A stretch of 64,000 nt of DNA, from assembly GCA_030847615.1 (NCBI GenBank), contig JAUMIR010000001.1, forward strand, positions 379,050,687-379,114,686, written 5' to 3'. A program made the translations under genes and the position numbers. The notes beneath the pieces are model-generated. The model saw only the letters and a program-made list of their open reading frames with translations. It was not told the DNA's origin and did no database searches. The first letter of the stretch is position 1; each line of letters starts with the position of its first letter. Shown piece after piece: positions 21,352 to 34,393 of the stretch. The stretch is from Gambelia wislizenii (Eukaryota; Chordata; Lepidosauria; Squamata; Crotaphytidae).

Positions 21352-23685
21352 ATGGGGGAGGGAGATAGTATTCTGCAAGGCAAAAGGGCTGGAGAAAATA
21401 GTCAAACTGGCATAGAGGGAACAAGGCAAACAGCACAAGGACCCAACAGTGGGAGGCAAAAAAATTTGCACAGGCAGCAAGTAAAGGGAATACATGGTCT
21501 TAGACATCTCTACACTAATGCACAAAGCATGGGAAATAAGCAAGATGAACTTGAACTCCTAGCACTACAAAACAAATATGATATCATAGGCATTACTGAA
21601 ACCTGGTGGGATGAGTCACATGATTGGAATGTAGGAATAGAGCAGTATAACATTTATAAGAGAAACAGACCAAACAGGAAAATAGGATAAATAGCATTAT
21701 ATGTCAGGGATATCTATACCAGTGAAGAGATCCATGACATCAATACTGGAAGCCAGGTGGAGAGCATCTGGATAAAAATTAAAGGGGAGGGAAACAACAG
21801 GAAGGTTATTGTGGGACTCTACTACAGACCCCCAAGTCAGATGGAGGAATTGGATGATGCCTTTCTAGAACAGATGAACACACACTCAGAAAGGAGAGAT
21901 GTAGTAGTGATGGGTGACTTCAACTATCCTAATATTTGCTGGAAATCTAACTCAACCAAAACTTCAAGGTCTAGCAAATTCCTTACTTGCCTGGAAGACA
22001 ATTTCATTGTCCAAAAAGTGGAAGAGGCAACAAAAGGGTCAGCTATTTTAGATCAGACCCTAACCAACAGGGATAACCCAGTTAATGGGGTGCAAGTGGT
22101 GGGATCCTTAGGTGAGAGTGATCATGTTCTCCTGGAGTGTGTTATACAATGGAAAGGAGAAGCCAGGCACAGTCAGACACACATTCTAGACTTTAGGAGA
22201 GCTTATTTCAATAAACTCAGGGAAATACTGGGGATGATCCCATGGTCAGGAATACTAAAAGAGAAGGGACTTCAAGATGGATGGGACTTTCTCAAAAGGG
22301 AGATACTGAAGGCAGAATTTCAAACAGTACCATTGAGGAAGAAAAATGGGAGGTGTCTCAAGACACCAGGATGGATGACTAAAGAACTTTCAATGGAGCT
22401 AAATTTTAAATGGAACATGTATAGGAAATGGAAAAAGGGGGAAATCACCAAAGAAGAATTCAAACAGATAGTGAACACATGTAGGAGTAAAGTGAGAAAA
22501 GCTAAAGCACAGAATGAGCTCAGGCTTGCTAGAGAGGTTAAGAAGAATAAAAAGGGGTTTTTTGGGGGTATGTCTACAGCAAAAGGAGGAAAAAAGAAAT
22601 GGTAGGACCACTACACAGAGAAGATGGCAAAATGCTAACAGGGGACAGAGAAAAGGCAGAATTACTCAACAACTTCTTTGCCTCAGTGTTTTCAGAAAAG
22701 GAAAAGGGTGACCAAACTGAGTATAATGGAACAGAGCGCACAATAGGGGAAATCCAGCACAGAATAAGCAAAGAGGTAGTACAGGAATACCTTCTTAATC
22801 TAAATGAATTTAAATCTCCAGGACCAGATGTACTACATCCAAGAGTATTAAAAGAGCTGGCAAATGTAATCTCAGAGCCATTGGCAATAATCTTTGAGAA
22901 CTCCTGGAGAACAGGAGAAGTCCCAGCAGACAGGAGGAGGGCAAACGTTGTCCCCCATCTTCAAAAAGGGGAAAAAAAAGATGATCCCAACAATTATCAT
23001 CCAGTTAGTCTGACATCAATACCAGGGAAGATTCTAGAGCAGATCATTAAACAGAGAGTCTGTGAACATTTAGAAGGCAATGCCATAATCACAAAAAGTC
23101 AACATGGGTTTCAGAGAAACAAGTCATGCCAGACTAATCTGATCTTTTTTATATATAAAATTACCAGCTTGGTAGATGAAGGGAACGCTGTGGATATCGC
23201 ATACCTTGATTTCAGTAAGGCCTTTGACAAGGTTCCCCATGACATTCTTGCAAACAAGCTTGTAAAATGTGGGCTAGACAAGTTAACTGTTTAATGGATT
23301 TGTAATTGGTTGACCGGCCAAACCCAAAGGGTGCTCAGCAGTGGCTCCTCTTCGTCTTGGAAAGATGTGACTAGTGGGGTGCCACAGGGTTCTGTCCTGG
23401 GCCCAGTGCTATTCAACATCTTTATCAATTACTTGGATGAGGGAATTAGGGGCATTCTTATCAAATTTGCAGATGACACCAAATTAGGAGGAGTAGCTAA
23501 TACCCTAGAAGACAGGATCATAATTCAAAATGACCTGGATAGACTGGAGATCTGGGCCAAAGCTAACAAAATGAAATTCAATACGGAGAAAAGTAAGGTA
23601 TTGCACTTAGGGTGGAAAAATGAAATGCATAGATATAGAATGGGGGAGACCTGGCTGAATGAGACTCCGTGCGAAAGGGATCTAG
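21352..23685 (+). pseudogene. CR1 ORF2 (endonuclease plus RT), broken
   Basis: This is a nearly complete CR1 polyprotein. Endonuclease: LYTNAQSMGNKQDELELL, ITETWWDESHDW (catalytic Glu present), VGLYYRPP, VVVMGDFNYPNICW and GESDHVLLE. RT: LNEFKSPGPDVLHPRVL, SLTSIPGKILEQI, HGFQRNKSC, AYLDFSKAFDKVPHDIL, SGVPQGSVLGPVLFNIF and FADDTKLGG, so catalytic Asp residues remain. Breaks: an in-frame TAA at 21688-21690, a frameshift in an A-rich run near 22590 and a TAA at 23292-23294. The frame is cut at 23685 by a DNA transposon, and the 3' end resumes at 24580. The element is dead but rather young for a CR1. Confidence 0.93.
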
Positions 23686-24191
23686 GGGGTCATTTACATG
23701 GGCAAACACTCCTCTAAATATACTGCTAAAATAGCTCATAGTTCCCATGGATCACAGCACAGCATCGCCTCATTCAGAAGGGGGGAAGGTAAAACATCCA
23801 AATATAGCATGCCAGGGGATGTTGCTACTTTTGCCAGTATATTTGCAATGTAGTGCTTTATTGGCAGTGTAAACTACCATTCCACTAAGGGTTACAGCAG
23901 AGCTGCATTGTGATTGGTTAATGATGCAGGGGTGGACTTAAAAGAGGGGCAGGGGGAGGGAAAGACAGTAGTGATTAGAGGAAACTTTGAAAAATCCTCT
24001 CTGCTATTTTGCAAGCCAGTTTGCAAACAAAAAGGATTCCCAACAATTTTCATTCAGGGAGCATTCCTTCTCATCCTCTCTGCTGTTTTGAAAGTATGTA
24101 AAAGCTCAGTTCGTCAGCTGTGACCCTGTGCATGGGGGAGGGAGAGAAACCATTTCATGAAGGGCTGTATCAGAGCTGCACTGCTATTTTG

Positions 24192-24249
<58 letters not shown>

Positions 24250-24579
24250 GGCTTTCCTCTATTTGACAGAAAATGCTGTTTTAAGCAAGGAGGAAAACCT
24301 TCCGTTTGATTTGTGGGAAGGCAGTGGGGGGGACTGCCTCTAAAAGCTGTTAAGCACGGAGTTCGGGCCAGGGCAGACATTCCTGTGGCATTCCTTTCCC
24401 TCTCCAATGCTTGGCCATGCCCCCAGCACTTATGGCTGTGTGAACCTCAAAGCGGGAAAAATCAAAGAGCCACAAAATATAGCTGTGTAAACATATACCG
24501 TGTAAACTACCCACCACTGATGCGGGAAAGCGCTAAAGTGCAACTTATCGTAATAAAACCTGCCGTGTAAACCAGCCCC
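23686..24579 (+). mobile_element. GGGG-TIR DNA transposon copy 1 (non-autonomous), in CR1
   Basis: An 894-bp insertion with imperfect inverted termini (left GGGGTCATTTACATGG, right reverse complement GGGGCTGGTTTACACGGC). It interrupts CR1 ORF2 after 'gatctag'. Flanking trinucleotides TAG and AAG may be a degraded 3-bp TSD. Internal blocks 'atagttccca', 'cagcagagctgcattgtgattggtt' (split by substitutions) and the A/T run near 24545 are shared with copies at 47581 and 57633. No transposase is encoded. GGG/CCC ends and 3-bp TSDs suggest PIF/Harbinger, but this is not proven. Confidence 0.8.
24196..24248. repeat. (TC)n microsatellite
   Basis: About 26 TC units inside the DNA transposon. The Arg/Glu-rich frame read across it is an artefact. 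Confidence 0.95.
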
Positions 24580-25223
24580 AAGTGTCCTAATAGACCACAA
24601 GTTGAACATGAGTCAACAGTGTGATGTGGCAGCTAAAAAGGCCAATGCGATTTTGGGCTGCATCAATAGAAGTATAGTGTCTGATCAAGGCTCTATTCTG
24701 CCTTGGTCAGACCTCACCTAGAATACTGTGTCCAGCTCTGGGCACCACAATTCAAAAAGAATATTGACAAATTGGAGCGTGTCCAGAGGAGGGCAACTAA
24801 AATGGTGAAAGGTCTGGAAACTATGCCTTATGAGGAGAGACTTAGCTGAGTATGTTTAACCTGGAAAAAAGATGGTTAAGAGGCGATATGATAGCCTTGT
24901 TTAAGTATTTAAAGGGTGTCACGTTGAGGATGGAGCAGGCTTGTTTTTCTGCTGCTCCAGAGACTGGAACACGGAGCAATGGATGCAAGCTCCAGGAACA
25001 GAGATTCCACCTCAACATTAGGAGGAACTTTTTGACAGTAAGAGCTGTTCGGCAGTGGAACACACTCCCTCGGAGTGTGGTGTGGTCTCCTTCCTTGGAG
25101 GTCTTTAAGCAGAGGCTGGATGGCCATCTGTTGGGGATGCTTTGATCGTGATTTCCTGCGTGGCAGGGGGTTGGACTGGATGGCCCTCGTGGTCTGTCCC
25201 AGCTCTATGATTCTATGATTCTA
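24580..25223 (+). pseudogene. CR1 3' end, continuation after the transposon
   Basis: It resumes CR1 at 'tcctaatagaccacaag' and encodes the RT-distal tail ([51 protein letters not shown]) with several frameshifts. It ends with the CR1 signature 'attctatgattcta' at 25210-25223. Together with 21075-23685 this is one 5'-truncated CR1. Confidence 0.9.
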
Positions 25224-26632
25224 AGAGCATTTATTTCACCATTTGGACTGGCCTTGAGAGTGGCTCCCAAGTTCTGCCAAACCCTTTGCTGAACTGCAAT
25301 TTGTCAGGACTGTCTTTTCCTTCATAGGAATACAAAAGTGCTCAGTGATGACATGGATGCCTTCATGCCAATTCCTAGCGGCTTGTTCCTTGGTAAAACA
25401 CATCAGTAAGACTGAAGAATGAACAATTCATTGTAGCCAGAGCTAATGCATTGTAGAGAGAGATAATATCTGAAGGAAGCAAAAATGTCCAAGGAGAGAA
25501 ATAAATCCAAATTTTCTTTAACCAGTTGGTTGTTGTGTCTGCACTAGTGATCCATTGTTAAACTGCAAATGGATCTCTTAAAAGAAAGAGTCTACCTACG
25601 CAACTTCTTGGATAGGTAACAGTGGCCAAGTCCATGCCCTGGGGATATTTTGGCTGGGCTAATTGGCTGATGATTCATGCTTTCCTTTTCCTCCCAATGT
25701 TCCTGTAAATACGATAATGACAGGAATATATATATATATATATATATGTTTGGACTTTGTACTGCAAATGTGTGTGTCAATACTCAGAAGATGGACGAGA
25801 ACCAATAAAGTGGCATTGCACTCAGATCAGGTAGTTTAATTATAGGAGGACGTTTTGACCTTTTATCACACTACAGCCATATATCTCCATCTTCTTCCTT
25901 CAAAGCCTGATAACTTGTTTTGTTTAGCTTGACAAAATCCATCAAGGAGACCAACTTCTATACAAAAGAAGTTAGAGAAAAGACAAAATAAATTAGGGAG
26001 TCAGGGAAAACAAATATTTTAATTTAAAAATCCAGACATCTCCCCCCAGTCACTGCATCAGATGCAGCTGGAGGGTCTAGTGCTGTTTAAATTGTAGTCC
26101 TGAAAGCTAAAGAATTACAGGAAAAGTTTTCCACATGCAATGTTGAAGGTTATCATACCTTCCTTTCCTTGAGTCAACAAAAAAGCAGTTCCTTGGAATC
26201 TTAGGACCTTCTATTGCAGTATGAGGGGCTGCATTTTGGGTTGTGAAACCTCCCCAGTTTTCCACTTAAACCAAAAGAAGTGCAAATGCACTCCTGGCAG
26301 CCACAGAAGCTTGGAGATCTAGGCTCAAGGCTGAATTCAGGAGTACACCCAAACTTCAAAACTGTTTCCTGTTGTTAAGGAATCACATTATGAACAAAGC
26401 ATGTATTATAATTTTGTACACTGTACATCTTAAAGACTCACACTTTTACACCTGTGTAAGAATAGACACAGACATAGCCAGCCCTATCATTTGGTAGAGT
26501 GCAGCAATGCCTTAGACAGAACAGAATGACCTGGAAGCCCTACTAGTGTTAGCAGCCTCTTCCCAGCTTTCTGTCATTTGAAGAAAATTAACTTTGGTGC
26601 TTTCCTTAGTTTTTTTCCAGGCTGCAGGGTTG
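25224..26632. other. No recognised gene
   Basis: Contains a TA microsatellite at 25726-25747. No domain or transposon end is recognised. Confidence 0.45.
25726..25747. repeat. (TA)n microsatellite
   Basis: Eleven TA units. Confidence 0.9.
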
Positions 26633-26711
26633 TCTAAATGGTGAAAATACTCCTTGTTGAATTCAACTTTGGGCTTTTCTAAATGTTGAAAATACTCCTC
26701 GTTAAATTCAA
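26633..26711. repeat. 45-bp-period tandem duplication
   Basis: A unit beginning 'tctaaatgntgaaaatactc' occurs at 26633-26666 and 26678-26711 with about three substitutions. Confidence 0.75.
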
Positions 26712-27179
26712 GGAGAAGCCTACTTGTCTTAATGGGAATCCATGTCATTACACCGTATTCAGAAGAAGGGGGCCCAAAACAGCAACAACAGTGAGGGAGA
26801 TGTGCATTCACTCTCATGAGGACAACGATTTGATAGGAATCGCTGTCCAAGAGTACAGGAAGCACAATCCTGATTGGCTGGACAAGCACAGGGGTGGGAC
26901 ACTGTCAGCAAGCCACATAGGGGTGGGGCTTGCTGACAGGGCAAGTGCCTGCAGCTGCCATTTTTTAGACTTTAGTGGGCGAGCAGGGATTGGGGAAGGA
27001 AGGAGGGCTCTCTTGTCTCCGCTGACATCTTGGATACGAAGCTGCTGGGGGCTGCTGGGGGCAAAAATACCATTGACAAGTTGCAGCTGCTGCAACTTGC
27101 TATTACTAGGGGGCACTACGGGTTTTTTCCCGTCGTATAAATGGGGTCATAAAATCATTTAAGCTGAATTTCATATACA

Positions 27180-27870
27180 GGCCTGTGGTTAAGGACTGTG
27201 TCCAGGAAAGCAACCAGCCCAGAAGCTGATAAGGTTGCAAGGCTTGCCAGCAACCAAAAGTTATTCTAAAGCACACTACCAGTAATTCAGTACTTCCCTA
27301 GCAAGCCAAAGGTCCAAGAGTCCAGAGAGCAAATTCACTAGTTCAGTCCAGGGTCAAAGGTTCCACAAGGCAGGTCAGCGAATCCAGTCTAAGGTTGAGT
27401 TCCAGGTCAATCCAAGGTCTAGAAGACAAGATTTCAGGCACCAAGGATGTGAGAGTCAGATGCTTTCACCACGTACGCAGATAAACTCCGACAAAGAAGC
27501 TCAGCGTCTTACAGCTGTTTATATTGGCCACGCTCCTTATCACAGCTGTTTGGTGATTGCTGAGTGTTTCTCAGATAATCTTCAGGATCGCCCCAGGCAC
27601 ATCCTTTCTGATCTCCTCTGGCTGAAGGTAGGTACCTCTTTGTCCTGCTCCTCTATGTCTCCCAGGCCTGGAACCTGTGCGGGGGGGGGGGGAGGCTTGG
27701 CTGCTGAGACATGGACTCTGCTGTAGTTGGTATAGCAGAGCTGGGTTCAGGCTCAGCCAGCTCTGCTGGAACTGGCTCAGCCCCCTCGTCTCCTGAATCC
27801 TCAGAGTCCTCAGCCTGGCTGACCATGCGGGATTGCCAGATTCTAGGGTACCAGCAGATGTCTAATAGTA
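27180..27870 (-). mobile_element. Possible solo LTR or LTR-like repeat, minus strand
   Basis: On the minus strand there is a TATA-like 'aatataaacagctg' near 27515-27530, followed by GC-richer DNA. Upstream (higher coordinates) lies a Ser/Glu-codon-like CTC/GAG-rich block that often marks lizard LTRs. No TG...CA ends or TSD could be fixed and no coding remains, so the call is weak. A run of 11 G sits near 27680. Confidence 0.35.
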
Positions 27871-28533
27871 TTGCTTTTCTGCCCTAGGTCTGCAAGCAGG
27901 GGACAAATCTCACTGTGAATAGCACTAAAGGAGGAGTAAGTTACAGTTCTTTATCTCCATCTGCTTTTTATAGCTAGGCAACCATCTCCATCCATTCCCA
28001 GCTACTTTGGAGCCATCTTCTCATTACAAAGGGGATTGTATCTACTGTACATTGTGAATCTCCAGTGTCAGTGCATTAAAAAAGCCAGGAATGAGGGGAT
28101 AGGTTCAGAAAGGAAATGGTAGATCCATGCATTTGGGACCATTGTGCCATTTATAACAAGGTATGGCGTGGTGTGTCTGTGCTGTGACTCATGTGATTTC
28201 TTGTTGTTCAAGCTCCAGCAGCAGTGGTAGAAGCCCGGGAAAATAAAAACATTACTTCCAGGGCAGGCTGAGCCTTCCACGTGCCCCAGAAGCACTCTAG
28301 GTTAACTGAATTGCCATTTTCCTTGGTTACCCAGGTTTTACCCAAATTCTGGGCCCATAGCCCTCATGCCCATTTCCACAATTAACAGAATAGGAGTGTT
28401 TCCGGCACACCTCCCAATCTTTGCTTGCCCTGCCGCTGTGACAACACAAGCATCTCTCAGGTTTGGGCCCTGAAATCTCTAAGAATGGTATCCTACTTAT
28501 CTAGCAACCTTATTTGTACCACTATGGGTTAAG

Positions 28534-28697
28534 AGAGTGAAAACTAGAGAAGGATCCTGTACCTTCAATGGTTGTGTAGAAGAGGGAATTTCTGCCAGTG
28601 TTGCCTGTCATGCAACCAGGTAACAAGCAACACCTGCTGATATTGCCTCTCCTACACAATAATTAAAGGTACAGGCACCCTCTCCAGTTTTCACTCT
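28534..28697. mobile_element. Palindromic MITE
   Basis: The left arm from 28534 (AGAGTGAAAACTAGAGAAGG) and the right arm ending at 28697 (reverse complement AGAGTGAAAACTGGAGAGGG) stay paired for about 60 bases, including 'cctgtacctt' and 'ttgtgtag'. No coding. Superfamily unknown. Confidence 0.7.
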
Positions 28698-28914
28698 GGC
28701 AGCCCTAGAGACTTCCCCTGCCCACATCATTAATCAGAACTGAGCTGAATGAATATAGCCATTTAGCTGCCTGACAGTACTTTTTTCTAGTTCACACTTT
28801 ACCATCTTGTCAGGAAGAAGACTTCATTAAATGCTTTGTCATGAGCAGGTGGTTGGGTGCTGCAAATACTGAAGTGCTTGTTCCTGACCTTTCTTTTAAA
28901 ATCCATGGGGATTT

Positions 28915-28916
<2 letters not shown>

Positions 28917-28945
<29 letters not shown>
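28917..28945. repeat. (GT)n microsatellite
   Basis: Fourteen GT units. Confidence 0.95.
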
Positions 28946-28948
<3 letters not shown>

Positions 28949-29346
28949 CCGCCCATCCTTGGGAATCATTCTGAAGCACTCACATGAAGCAAGGCGTAAT
29001 ATTGAAACCAGTTTCCAGCCTCTCATTTTTCCTCCCTTTGGTTTCAATGGCAATTACATTAATTAGCAATTATGTTAATTTCCAATTAGTTATGTGAAAA
29101 ATCTTAATTGCATCCTCTCACAGTTTTAGCAATTAATCCATTCAACACCTCATAATCAGCTGGTAAATAAATAAATTTGCTTTTATAATGTCCCTTCCCC
29201 TACAAATGTTGGAAAAGAAAACTACCAAAAGTATTTCTTCCATTCTACTTATGATTGAGCAATTTTATTCCATTGCATTCAAATCATTCTGCCGTTACTG
29301 TGCTGCTGTACATCAGTTTGGTTAAGTGACCAGTGAAGAGAATTAA
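28946..29346. other. No recognised feature
   Basis: AT-rich, with repeated 'caattant' words, but no defined repeat. Confidence 0.4.
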
Positions 29347-29476
29347 GGAGATTATCAGATGGGCTTTATAATCTGGGACAGGGACGCAATAGGGTTGCGA
29401 AAGGATTTCCCTTTCAGACGATGTTGTCCCTCTCCCAGGACAGGGATGGGTTTTAAGGGCCCATCTGATAATCTCC
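29347..29476. mobile_element. GGAGATTATCAGA-family MITE with TAA TSD
   Basis: A 130-bp element. Left terminus GGAGATTATCAGATGGGC, right its exact reverse complement. TAA flanks both sides (29344-29346 and 29477-29479), a 3-bp TSD of the TWA type. Internal 'cagacgatgttgtccc' is shared with larger members at 31058 and 58681. Confidence 0.85.
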
Positions 29477-31057
29477 TAAATTAGTAAGTGTATTTATTCC
29501 GAGTACATCTAGGTGGCATCCTAATGCATTTTTCTAACTTTCGTAACGATTTTGAAAACTTTTAGTGCTTGGTACACACAATGCTGAAATGTTCTGCTCA
29601 ACTGTGATCATGGTTTTGTTTTCTTTGTATCGGTCAGAGGAGAAAATTACCAGTAATTCCACATGGGATTTACTGCAGCTCATAATCCTATAAACCTAAC
29701 AGAAGTCTAGTATGATGCCACTAGCTGGATCTTGAGAATCTCTTCCACACTTTAATCTGCCAAACTACTTATAGTTTGAGGAATTTCTCTGTGAGTCAGA
29801 GGCAGTTGAGCATCAGAGATTGGGCCTTTTTGGTGGTGGTGAGCTGGATTTTCAATTTGGTAGTGGTGACCTGAATTTTAAATTATCTCTGAAGAGATAT
29901 CCTTCCTGGGCCCATCACTGCTTCTTTCCACAGGGCAACAAAGATTGCTTTCTTTCAAGGAGCATTCTTTAATATCTGCTGTTTAATTAAAACCCAACTG
30001 TTCCTCTTTTTTATTTGTTATTTTGATAGCTTATATGTTGATTTGGCATTGATATCAATTGTCTTGATTAAATATTTATAGGATAAGAGGAGATATAAAT
30101 GCTAGGGGTAGGGTCAGCAAGGGATGTTCAGTATGGTCTTTCTTGTTTCTGAAGGAAATCACAAGACTAATGTCAGCAGAAATAGCCCTCCAATAAATTA
30201 GGCATTACTTTAAATATGTAGCTAGCACCTACATTCTTTAATTATTCTTTCTCTAGAGTAAGAACAGGGGACCTATTCAAGATCAGGACCAATGCAGGAG
30301 TGTTAGAGGCTTTAACACATGTGCTGCAGACCAGATACAGATCCACTCCCAACATCAGACATTTAGATAGCAAAATAGAGATCCATCAAAGAACATGATG
30401 CATACAAATTGCTGCTACTTGGCATGGAAGAGATTGAGATCAGGACAAAAGCAGAAGAGAAATGCCATGTCTTATAGCCATCTCCAGTTCTTCCTCCAGC
30501 TATGGTCCTAATCAGGGGCCTGAGTTTAGTATGCAGTAAAGATGAAAAATGTGGCATGAACAATGTCTGTATTGGCCCTGAGTCATCAGCTTTGCTATAT
30601 CAATACATATTGCAGACACAAATTTATTTATACAGATTATTTACACCTAAGGAACTTGTTATTTAAAAAAAAACTATTAAAATCTTATGGGGAAATTTAG
30701 AGGTTTCAATAAATCATGATTTATTGGTTCCAGTTTGAAGGTTTCCTTAAAAAACCCTGTCAACGGATTCCGCCCTTCCCCAATGTATACTCTCCAAGGC
30801 TCACCCAAAATTTCTCAGAAAATAAATTTGATATATATAGGCAGGCAATTTTTTATTTTCAGCTCTTCTGGAACAGTTGAGAATTAACTTTGTCCCTGAA
30901 CATTTCTTGGGAAAATGGCATCCTCAGGTGCACATTTCACAAATAGGATGGAGAATTCTGTACACAGGTCTGGATCCTGTTTTTGATTGTTTTTAATAAT
31001 ACAGTACTTCAGTATCTTTGGAGGAAGTTATCAACTCCGTTCAGTCTTCCTCTGTTA
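29477..31057. other. No recognised gene
   Basis: AT-rich. The frame at 30363-30563 has no domain. No repeat termini seen. Confidence 0.45.
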
Positions 31058-31635
31058 GGACTTTATCAGATGCAGCAAATATGGCATCAAAAGGATGCCT
31101 AATGATCGCAAAAGGGTGCACATATCAGACGACGTTGTCCTTTTGCGATCCTATCTTGTTAAAAAGCCATTCTATTTTATTGATGGGCCAAACTGTCAAT
31201 AGATCTCCCATTCTGCTTTGTTTCTGGCATTGCTGGCATTTGAATCCTCCCACCATTGTACTCACATGAATGAGGTGTCAATGGGCAAACACTTCCAGAT
31301 GAGATCGGGAGAGCCAGGTAGGAGACACTCTTTTTATGACTCTCCTCCCATGTACTTGGGACTTTAAAGGTGTGTTTTTGTGCTTTGCTCTACTTTGTGT
31401 GTGTGTGTTTGCTTTAATTTTTAAATTTCCCACGCTAGCGTCTTCTCCCAAGAATCCAGGATATTTCAACCCCGGAAGTAAACAGAGGTCCATTTATGCT
31501 CTGTTACTGCTGGGGAAGCCTTACTGACACTGCTCAAGATAAGTGTGTGTGTGGGAGGGGTTCCTTTGCCAGCATAAAAACACCACAATTTATGCCAGCA
31601 AAAGAATATTAACATGGGGTGGTCTGATAAAGTCC
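31058..31635. mobile_element. GGAC/GGAGATTATCAGA-family MITE, long form
   Basis: The left end GGACTTTATCAGATGCAGCA pairs with the right end TCTGATAAAGTCC over 13 bases, with looser pairing beyond. Inside is a perfect 12-bp hairpin, GATCGCAAAAGG at 31104-31115 with its complement at 31139-31150. Blocks 'ctttttatgactct' and 'tttgtgctttgct' recur, inverted or direct, at 32760-32880, 54180-54300 and 58960-59040. A GT repeat lies at 31396-31409. No TSD is clear. Confidence 0.7.
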
Positions 31636-32580
31636 ATAGACAATTGATTATTTGCAAATGTAAGTATGAGCTAGCAATTTTAATTCAGTTTTAACAGAAT
31701 CAAAATTTCTTAGAGAATTTTCTCTCCCCCACCCCTCAACTTGTAGGGATGTTAGAAAATTCTACTTTGCCTCAGAGAATATTTGGTGAAATGAATACCC
31801 TCCAACATTTCACAGGTGAAAATTAGGACACATGTGGTTAAGCAACATCAGAGCATGATTAAGAAGTTATTAATGAAGGAGCACACATGAGCTAGAAGAG
31901 GCTGCAGCAATTTGCTTTTGCCTGAGCCTACTGAGGTAGGCAAGATCCCACCCCTCCTTTCCTTTCCCCTTGCCAAGTTAACTGAGTGCAAACTACTTCC
32001 ACACTTTCAGTTCTGTTTGCACCAATTGAAATAAGCTGAGGACAAAGGGGGGGAAATAAGAGTGGGAGAGAAAAACCTGGACATTTAAAAAGCAGATGAA
32101 AAAGTGGGATGGCAAAGGATTGATTGGGGCTGTCCCTGACAAACTAGGGCAGTTGGAAAGTATGGGGATGTCTACTCCCAATTTTGCTATCTCCAAGTGT
32201 GGAGAGTTTTTGGAGGCTGGCCATTTTGTGTCTGCCTATTTCCCACCTTTTCTTCTTACTTGGCTTTCAGTTCTCCTGCCTGTCACCTCTACCCTTGGAC
32301 CATAGTGTTTGGCTCTGAGGTTCCAATTCCTAATATTAACTTCAGAGTAGTAAGCAATGACAATAATCATAGACCAAGATATTTCATTCATTTTTTTTCA
32401 GCTGAGCATGTAACCATTAGAAAAATATTTTTATAAAAAACAAAAAAAAATGTGCAATAGTGTGAATTAGGTAGCTCTGTGGTTCATTCTAGCAGTTCAG
32501 GCAGGCAGGTATTTTCCAGAGACTGCAATGATCCAATTTAGGTAAATAACAGATGGCAGCTCCTACTCACTTGAAACCAA
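31636..32580. other. No recognised gene
   Basis: Frames at 31993-32196, 32096-32305 and 32197-32436 are short and lack domains. Nothing else seen. Confidence 0.4.
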
Positions 32581-33127
32581 GGAGATTATCAGACAGGAAT
32601 GCAAAAAGCATTCCAGTCCCACAATCTCCAGACCCATCCCTGTCCTGGCACAGCCCTCCCCATCAGACTTACCTTATCTTCCATCCAAAGGCAGCCCAGG
32701 AACGAACGGAGCTCCATTCGCTTCCTGGACTGAAATCCCACCCGTTCTCATGAGAAGATGCGAGTGCAGGAAATTAAAAAAATTACAAGAAAAAAGTTTA
32801 CACAAGCACATAAACACACTAAAAAAATAAGTAATCTGGGGAAGTTCATAAAAAGAGGGTTGCTTACCTTGTTTTTTGCGATCCCATCCAAATGTGTTCT
32901 GGCAGGTCCACCCATTGACTCTATATTCACGACAGGACAATGGTGCAAGGACAATGGCCAGCACAGAAACAGAATGGGCCATCTATTGACAGCTCAGCCT
33001 GTCAATTACATAGAACACCATAGTAACGCCAGTGGAATGCAAAAGGACATTGTCATCTGATATTGGTGTCCTTTTGTGTTCTGCTGGCATCATTATGGCA
33101 CCATATTAGCCGTGTCTAATAACCTCC
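32581..33127. mobile_element. GGAGATTATCAGA-family MITE, long form
   Basis: Starts GGAGATTATCAGACAGG and ends 'cgtgtctaataacctcc', an imperfect inverted terminus. The internal hairpin 'caaaaggacattgtc' / 'tggtgtccttttg' (33040-33078) is in the same place as in the 31058 copy. The blocks 'aaaggcagccc' and 'gaagatgcgagtg' are shared with 54055-54545. Confidence 0.7.
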
Positions 33128-33689
33128 CAAGTCTCCTTCTCTCAATGGTATCTGTAAGTCTTTTCTCAGAACTCTTGCTCCTCCCACCCACAGAAACCTT
33201 TTTGATTTCCAGAACTCTGCCTGGCCTTCAAGACCTACCTTTCCCTGCAGACCTCTCCCATTGGGGGCTATCATTTAAGATACACAAACACACATACATA
33301 CTGATTTTATGTTACAACATGTGTAGTTGCTATTTAGCAATGAGTTAGGTGCTATACTGCATGTGAAAATGATAGTTCTCTTGCCAGGAAGACCTACAGT
33401 CAAAATAAAGCAGAAAGCATAAGGATAGATTTGGATTAAACTTTGATGGGGGGGATGTCATGTGATATATTCATGCAGCTAACCTCAGATGCTGTTTCCA
33501 GATGAGCTGCTTCAGTATAGTATGTCCTAACAGGAGAAGTCTGAGGGAAATGGACTGTCAGTTCCATGAATTCAATATGAGATAAAGCTTGGTCCATGAT
33601 TTTCTTTTTGTAAGTCTCTGTCTTTGAAACTAAGACAACACAGTCTTCAGGGAACTCTTTGGAGGAAGCAACTGCAGGCAGAGATTGAT

Positions 33690-34110
33690 TGATTTTATAT
33701 CTCTCCTCCCACCCATCCCCCCAAAAATAGAACCCATGGTGGTTTATGTCAAGGTTAAAACAAAATAGAGCTATCTGGAACCTGATGATAAAACAGTTAA
33801 AACACAATTAAACAAGCTACCAGATTAAAACAATTAATTTGAAAAGTATAAAATCATTTAAAAACTACACTAAAGGGAGGAAATGTAGCACACCAAACCC
33901 ATAAAACAATGCTGCTGAACAAACATTCAATCATCAAAAGCCTGTTCAGATAAAAAGGGCTTTGTCTTCTAGCAAAAGGAGGTCACCTGAGCCTCCCAGG
34001 GAAGGGAATTCCACAAATTGGGAGCATCCACCAAGAAGGCCCTCTGCAGTTTCCTCACCAGACAGGCAAAACCTGACCATTCAGGTAATAACCAGGTAAT
34101 ACAGCAACCC
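33690..34110 (-). mobile_element. L2-like LINE fragment, minus strand
   Basis: It resembles the L2-type unit at 55420-55900: an A-rich 'aaaacagttaaaac' stretch followed by 'gggaagggaattccacaaa' and 'gaaggccctct'. On the minus strand the latter is the codon block RAF(S/W) of the L2 C-terminus. Heavily decayed. Confidence 0.55.
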
Positions 34111-34393
34111 AGAGCTCACACACACACACACACCTAAAAAATCATTGAGATGCTTCTTTATGAGAGCTTTTTTCTGTCACAGAACTCATAATATGTACAG
34201 GAAGTGAATGGATTACTAGGAAGAATACTACTATAGTTCAGAATAGCATATGTCTGTAATGGGCGGGGAGGGAGGTTGCCACCTTGCTCAGAAAGAAAAT
34301 AAATCCTCAATTACATTAATTCATTGAATGGATCAACATTTCTTTAAAAAACTCCATTAACTGAAACTGATTTTGGGAAGGGAGTGAGAAAGA
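34111..34393. repeat. (AC)n and unassigned DNA
   Basis: A short CA repeat at about 34116-34132, followed by unassigned DNA. Confidence 0.5.

Noticed and set aside
24114..24407. Minus-strand frame with a long Arg-Glu dipeptide run
   Set aside because: This is translation of a TC microsatellite inside a DNA transposon.
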